A DNA stretch of 19,602 nucleotides from Bacteroidales bacterium (GTDB taxonomy: Bacteria > Bacteroidota > Bacteroidia > Bacteroidales > JAAUTT01), in NCBI GenBank assembly GCA_025350365.1, contig JANXXY010000204.1:1-19602 (forward strand). Direction: 5' to 3'. Numbering within the stretch: position 1 is the stretch's first letter; every line of letters begins with the position of its first letter. Below the pieces are notes generated by a model. It had not been told where the DNA came from and made no database searches. It saw nothing but the letters and a program-made list of their open reading frames with translations. Below are positions 15,387-19,602 of this stretch, in pieces. A program made the translations under genes and the position numbers.

Positions 15387-15857
15387 AAGATAAATATTAA
15401 CTTAATGCCCACTTTAGGAGTGGTACAAGGTAAAAATATCTTTGTTCAAACAAAAGAGGTAAATGCAATTTTGTGAAAGACCGTTATAAAAATCAAATCT
15501 CAAAAGCATAAATTGAACACGAAGATAAAAACACGAAGCGCTAAAATCAATTTTTTTTTCTTGGCAACTAGTATACTAAGTTTAGCGAAGCCGGTCTTTG
15601 TCGTTACATACATTTATATTTGATTCATATCATACTTGACCAGTGATTTATATCATCAAATACTTATTGTGGCAATCAATAGTTACCCGTAATTTAGTCA
15701 AGTTGCTTAAACCAATATTTATACAGCATTATAAATAAAAAATTAAGGATTTTTTTAAAATTACTTAATAAGCGATATTAAATATAATTAAATACTTTCT
15801 GTCCAAAAATTGTATTTTTCAATATTTAGGAGACTAAACCTCAGGCAAAATTATGGT
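15387..15857. other. 471-bp AT-rich leader between divergent genes, probable promoter region of the polysaccharide locus
   Basis: No gene is seen. It holds two ACACGAAG copies (15517-15524, 15531-15538), an inverted repeat CGCTAAA/TTTAGCG (15539-15545, 15581-15587) around a T9 run, a TAnnTTTG-like box TATATTTG at 15615-15622, and two near-identical TGATTyATATCAT copies. The part after 15660 is almost pure A+T. No JUMPstart/ops element was found. Confidence 0.6.
15621..15656. promoter_or_regulatory. Two TGATTyATATCAT direct repeats, candidate operator
   Basis: TGATTCATATCAT at 15621-15633 and TGATTTATATCAT at 15644-15656 match in 12 of 13 positions. Each has TGAT...ATCA dyad symmetry and they are 23 bp apart, about two helical turns. 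They lie 202-237 bp before the first polysaccharide-locus gene and beside a TATATTTG box, a plausible place for a regulator. In AT-rich DNA, chance similarity is possible. Confidence 0.35.
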
Positions 15858-17633
15858 ATGGTAAAAATGAGAAATAATTCCAAAGTGATAATAGTGTCTT
15901 ATTTTTTACTTTGGGGATTTCATTTGATCTCATACGGTCAGAATCTGGAAACTGATTTAAATGCGAAATTATCAGTCTCTGACAAAAAAAAAGTTGAAAA
16001 AGCCAATGAACAATATGCAAAAGCAATAAAAGTAGAAGAAGAAGCCAATAATTTATTAAAGAAGGTTTTAATACCTAGCGATAATGATAAAATAAAGAAT
16101 AGAAAAAAATATACTTCAAAGCGTTTTGAAGCGGTAACGTTATATTCCGGCTCCAACAATAGTAAAATTAGTGTATACCGAACTAACATAAAGAAGTTTT
16201 GGAAACAATATACGGGCGATAAATTTCCGTTAAATTATAATAGATCAGTAGAAAAGATGGCTAATGATTCATTAACAAAAGCTTCCGACCTTCGATATAA
16301 AGCTAAAAAAACTGGAAATGTTTCTGAAAAACTCGATCTCATTATACAAGCAGAAACCATCGAAAAAAGATTTATTTCTGTGTTGGGTAAAGTCCTTTTT
16401 TCTTATCTTAACTATCCTATTGAATATGAGCATAATTGGTTGGTATCTTTGAATTCGAATGTTCCAGAAACAAAGGACGTAGTTAATACTGAAAAAAACG
16501 TAGCTAAAGACGCAGAAATTCAAAAAGATACAGCTAAACATACGTCCAAAAAGTATTCAAAACCAATAAAAGCGGACTCGAATAAACCGGTTGAAAAAAC
16601 GATGCTTTTGACAAATGATTCAAGTCTTTATGGAAAGGTGGCCATAACTGAAGAAAATATTGATATGTTTAATAAGTTTCTAAAAAAGGAATACCCTAAC
16701 AATTACGAGAACTATATAATTAACTTTAAAGAGCTTGATTATTCGGATATTAACGCTCTTCGCGACGCTTGGTACCGATATCGATTTAGTAATTGTGGAG
16801 AAGATTCTTCGCAATTGCTGTGCGAGTCTAAAAAATCTAATACAGCTTCAGATTCACTAAGGAAAATTGAAAAATATGACGAAAACAATAATATAGAGAC
16901 GTTAGGTAGCATAAACAAAAGTGGCAAAAATGAGAATAATAGTTTTAAAATTGCAAAAAAGTCTGACAAGTCGAAGAATACCGAATCTACGATAATAAAC
17001 CAAATTGTACACGACAAGAGTACATTATCAGTTTCTGTAAATAATTATTCTGAGTTGCAGAGAGCAGACACGGGAGTTTTTATGTTTAAAGTTCAGATTG
17101 TTGCTTGCCGCTTACCGTTAAATGAAAAAACTATAAAAGGAATTTATAACGGTACAGAAAAAGTGATTGAACTTTTCGAAGATAGTTGGTACAAATATGT
17201 AATTGCGCAATATTCATCGTATCAGGCTGCCAGTAATCTGCGAAATAGAACTGAAGTCTCTGGAGCATTTGTTATTGCTTATCTTAATGGCAAACGTATT
17301 AAAATTTCTCCGGCAATTGCTTATAAACGCCCCCTTCATTTATCTTTGCAAAATATAAATCCCAGCCAAATTCAATTTAAGTTACAACTAACTACTTCCA
17401 AAGTTGAGCTTGATGAAAAAGCCCTGAAAAACATTTATAGTGGCTATTTAAAAGTTGAAAAAATTAATGAAAAAGGATTATACAAATATCAGTTATCGTG
17501 TGGAAACAGTTACAATGAAGCTTTAAAAATATTAAAAACATCCTCAATATCAGGCGCATATATTGTTGCTTATTACAACAATAATAAAATAGATATTAAG
17601 TATGCTATTAAATTGATAAATAAAAAATTATAA
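15858..17633 (+). CDS. Exported protein with two tandem SPOR-like domains, first gene of the polysaccharide locus
   Basis: A 591-residue precursor from ATG 15858; ATG 15867 (MRNNSKVIIVSYFLLWGFHL) is equally good, while the TTG at 15810 would put 16 extra residues before the signal. The signal peptide ends near SYGQ. The next ~190 residues are charged and helical, partly coiled coil (KKVEKANEQYAKAIKVEEEA). A Lys/Ser/Asn-rich low-complexity centre surrounds a small folded segment (YGKVAITEENIDMFNKFLKK). The C-terminus has two copies of an ~80-residue unit: FMFKVQIVACRLPLNEKTIK (about 408-490) and IQFKLQLTTSKVELDEKALK (about 505-585), each closing with a SGA-(F/Y)-(V/I)-VAY strand. They look like SPOR-type repeats, which bind denuded peptidoglycan glycans in other proteins. 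It sits 27 bp before the wza-like gene, so a tie to polysaccharide export is inferred. An A9 run at 15984-15992 lies in the coding region. Confidence 0.8.
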   Translation: MVKMRNNSKVIIVSYFLLWGFHLISYGQNLETDLNAKLSVSDKKKVEKANEQYAKAIKVEEEANNLLKKVLIPSDNDKIKNRKKYTSKRFEAVTLYSGSNNSKISVYRTNIKKFWKQYTGDKFPLNYNRSVEKMANDSLTKASDLRYKAKKTGNVSEKLDLIIQAETIEKRFISVLGKVLFSYLNYPIEYEHNWLVSLNSNVPETKDVVNTEKNVAKDAEIQKDTAKHTSKKYSKPIKADSNKPVEKTMLLTNDSSLYGKVAITEENIDMFNKFLKKEYPNNYENYIINFKELDYSDINALRDAWYRYRFSNCGEDSSQLLCESKKSNTASDSLRKIEKYDENNNIETLGSINKSGKNENNSFKIAKKSDKSKNTESTIINQIVHDKSTLSVSVNNYSELQRADTGVFMFKVQIVACRLPLNEKTIKGIYNGTEKVIELFEDSWYKYVIAQYSSYQAASNLRNRTEVSGAFVIAYLNGKRIKISPAIAYKRPLHLSLQNINPSQIQFKLQLTTSKVELDEKALKNIYSGYLKVEKINEKGLYKYQLSCGNSYNEALKILKTSSISGAYIVAYYNNNKIDIKYAIKLINKKL

Positions 17634-17660
17634 AGAAATTTCAACCCAAAAATTCAAATT

Positions 17661-18443
17661 ATGAAAAATTTACGAAAAATTTCAATGGGTATATTAGTTA
17701 AGGTTTTCATTATTGCTGCATTGTTTTCGTCATGTATTTCGCAAAAGCAAGTTATGATATTACAAGACAAAAATGTAAAAAGTGCCAGGAACAGCTTTGA
17801 AAATAAAAAGAAAACATCGTACCTGGTGCAATCGGGCGATCATCTCTATATTCGAATTTATAGTCTGGATCCCAAAACCAGTAAGTTTTTCCAAACCGAC
17901 ATGCCTACGCTCATGAATCCTACCTATTTATATTTAAATAGTTACATGGTAGATGAAGAGGGCTACATCAACTTTTCGTTTGTAGATCGGATGTTGGTAA
18001 AAGGAATGACCCTTGAAGAAGTGAAGAAAAAAGTTCAAAATACGCTGAATGAGTTTTTTAATGAAACTACGGTTGTCGTTAAACTTGTAAATTTCCAGAT
18101 TTCGGTTTTAGGAGAAGTAGGAAGCCCGGGCAACTTTACTATTGATAAGGATCAAATCAATTTATTTCAGGCTATTGCTATAGCCGGGGGGATGAAAGAC
18201 TTTAGCAACTTAAAAAAAGTAACATTAGTGAGACAGACTTTGAAAGGCTCCGATATTCATTACGTCGACATAAGCGATAAAAATATCCTTGAATCAGATT
18301 ATTTTTATCTCATGCCAAACGACATCGTGTATGTAGAGCCACGAAAAAATAAAACCTATTTATTCAATACCTTCCCTTACGGTATGATTTTTTCCACCCT
18401 TTCCTTTGCCCTAACTTTGGCTATATTTTTTAAGGTTAAATAA
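17661..18443 (+). CDS. Wza-type polysaccharide export outer-membrane lipoprotein
   Basis: A 260-residue precursor of the channel through which capsule or exopolysaccharide crosses the outer membrane. The lipoprotein signal ends at FSSC with Cys25 as the lipidated residue. The Poly_export domain follows (about 53-140: SYLVQSGDHLYIRIYSLDP, DEEGYINFSFVDRMLVKGMT). The SLBB-like beta-grasp domain spans about 141-225 (FQISVLGEVGSPGNFTID, then FQAIAIAGGMKDFSNLKKV). The C-terminus is a hydrophobic helix (about 234-258), as in Bacteroidota members. It follows the SPOR-like gene by 27 bp, and its stop codon shares one base with the next start codon (TAATG), a translational coupling that pairs it with the co-polymerase. 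The family is certain, the sugar unknown. Confidence 0.95.
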   Translation: MKNLRKISMGILVKVFIIAALFSSCISQKQVMILQDKNVKSARNSFENKKKTSYLVQSGDHLYIRIYSLDPKTSKFFQTDMPTLMNPTYLYLNSYMVDEEGYINFSFVDRMLVKGMTLEEVKKKVQNTLNEFFNETTVVVKLVNFQISVLGEVGSPGNFTIDKDQINLFQAIAIAGGMKDFSNLKKVTLVRQTLKGSDIHYVDISDKNILESDYFYLMPNDIVYVEPRKNKTYLFNTFPYGMIFSTLSFALTLAIFFKVK

Positions 18444-19602
18444 TGGATATTAACAATAATAGCATTGAAGAAGAAAAAATAGATATCAAAGGTTTCCTGC
18501 TTAAGATGTCTGGGTATTGGTATCTGTTTCTTATTTCACTATCACTTACATTTATTATCGCATACGTTGTTAACCGAATAAGTGTGCCGATATTCGAAGT
18601 ACGAACATCTGTATTGATTCAGGAAGAGCAATCGATGCTCGATTCACGATTTGCCTCTGATTTTGGTATGATTAAAAACCAACACCAGCTTTCAAATGAA
18701 ATTGGTATCCTGAAATCCTACAATTTAACACAACGAGCCATAAAACAACTCGACTTTAAAGTCGAGTATTATTATTCTGACGGTTTTGTAAACCATGAAA
18801 TCTACAAGGCTTGCCCATTTAAAGTAATAGTTGATTCAGCGACTCCTCAACCATTGTATTCCGCAATTAATATAGAAATTACTTCGCCAAACGAGTTTGT
18901 AATCAAGTCAAATAACAAACATGTTACATTATATGATGTTAAGAACGGTAACCCTGTCGATTTCAGGGAAAAGTATTCTTTTAAGTATCCTGGAAAATTA
19001 TTTTATCCAATTAAAAATAAAGATATTGGTTTTACAATCATATCTCGTATCCCGGGAGACCTTGTTAATTATGTAGGGAAAACCTATTTTTTTATTCTCA
19101 ATGATGAAAAATCAGTCATATCAAAATTTAGAAACACATACATTTCAGATAATAATAGCTCTTCCATTTTAACACTTTCGATAAAAGGCGCTAATGTTCA
19201 AAAACTTACAGAATTTTTGAATACCCTTACAAATGAATATCTTAAAAAGGGGCTCGAAAAGAAAAACTTAATTGCAGAAAACACGCTTCGATTTATTGAT
19301 TCAGAAATTGGGGATATTACCGACTCTTTACATTTTTCTGAAACACGTCTCGAAGAATACAAAACGAGTAATTCACTTATGTATGTTGATTTTCAATCGC
19401 AACAAGTATTTACATCATTTGAAAACCTACAAAATCAAAGAGCTGAGTTAGTAGTTAAAAGAAAATACTTCGATTATTTGAAAAATTATCTTGAGGGAAA
19501 TAACAAAAATAGCGGTCACGACCTGGTAGCGCCATCATCCATAGGCATTCAGGATGCTAATTTCAATAGTTTAATTTCGGAACTCACTAAATTATTGAAC
19601 GA
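18443..19602 (+). CDS. Wzz/GumC-type polysaccharide co-polymerase, 3'-truncated by the window edge
   Basis: The frame is open from ATG 18443 to the edge (386 full codons), so it was missed by a search needing a stop codon. It is an inner-membrane chain-length or co-polymerase protein of a Wzx/Wzy-type polysaccharide system. The start MDINNNSIEEEKIDIKGFLL is followed by a membrane helix at about 25-44 (YWYLFLISLSLTFIIAYVVN). The Wzz landmark NEIGILKSYNLTQRAIKQL lies at about 85-103. Then comes the periplasmic part, ending in a long helical, coiled-coil stretch (from about 265: KLTEFLNTLTNEYLKKGLEK... RFIDSEIGDITDSLHFSETR). Many Bacteroidota versions carry a C-terminal BY-kinase (Walker motifs) after a second helix; this part is beyond the window. 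It overlaps the wza-like stop codon by one base. Confidence 0.92.
   Translation, partial: MDINNNSIEEEKIDIKGFLLKMSGYWYLFLISLSLTFIIAYVVNRISVPIFEVRTSVLIQEEQSMLDSRFASDFGMIKNQHQLSNEIGILKSYNLTQRAIKQLDFKVEYYYSDGFVNHEIYKACPFKVIVDSATPQPLYSAINIEITSPNEFVIKSNNKHVTLYDVKNGNPVDFREKYSFKYPGKLFYPIKNKDIGFTIISRIPGDLVNYVGKTYFFILNDEKSVISKFRNTYISDNNSSSILTLSIKGANVQKLTEFLNTLTNEYLKKGLEKKNLIAENTLRFIDSEIGDITDSLHFSETRLEEYKTSNSLMYVDFQSQQVFTSFENLQNQRAELVVKRKYFDYLKNYLEGNNKNSGHDLVAPSSIGIQDANFNSLISELTKLLN

Noticed and set aside
16272..17017. Minus-strand frames rich in Phe, Ser and Leu
   Set aside because: They mirror the Lys/Asn/Glu-rich coding of the SPOR-like gene (AAA/GAA read backwards) and are not real proteins.
17661..18443. 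JUMPstart/ops or UpxY-type control of the polysaccharide locus
   Set aside because: No ops-like element in the leader and no NusG-like gene within the window.

Overview
The window reads as a chromosomal segment of a Bacteroidota bacterium, probably Bacteroidales/Marinilabiliales-like; no genus can be named from it. The evidence is the lack of clear Shine-Dalgarno sequences, candidate promoter boxes of the TAnnTTTG type, a fused ResB-CcsA cytochrome c synthase, a LytTR regulator with a membrane-embedded N-terminus, lipoprotein and Sec signals typical of the phylum, and many short interspersed palindromic repeats between genes. There are no rRNA or tRNA genes, transposases, integrases or CRISPR arrays.

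Left part (1-6543), translation and tRNA modification: the 3' portion of aspS (aspartyl-tRNA synthetase) is followed by queC, queE and queD, and after an interruption by queF. Together QueD, QueE, QueC and QueF form the full route from dihydroneopterin triphosphate to preQ1, the base inserted into tRNA on the way to queuosine. The interruption is a divergent pair: an alpha/beta-hydrolase-like protein on the minus strand and a membrane-bound LytTR regulator on the plus strand.

Middle part (6544-9961), an envelope gene cluster: a small exported protein with C-terminal hydrophobic helices is followed by a strong hairpin/T-tract terminator lying almost on the next start codon. Then come four genes that overlap one another by 17-50 bp: a possible LolA-fold protein, a YidD-family protein with an N-terminal signal sequence, and two paralogous proteins with an export signal, a TPR-like middle and a C-terminal membrane module. 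This is the least explained unit in the window and the best candidate for a new envelope system.

Right-centre (10190-15386, minus strand): a membrane-anchored protein with a DUF3352-like ectodomain and C-terminal MORN_2 repeats lies upstream of ccsBA, the 1031-residue cytochrome c synthase (system II).

Right end (15387-19602): after a 471-bp AT-rich leader begins an exopolysaccharide/capsule locus. It has a protein with two tandem SPOR-like repeats, a Wza-type outer-membrane export lipoprotein, and a Wzz/GumC-type polysaccharide co-polymerase that runs off the window.

Both convergent gene junctions (queD/hydrolase and the middle cluster/ccsBA) hold members of the same palindromic repeat family, which may work as bidirectional terminators or mobile REP-like elements.
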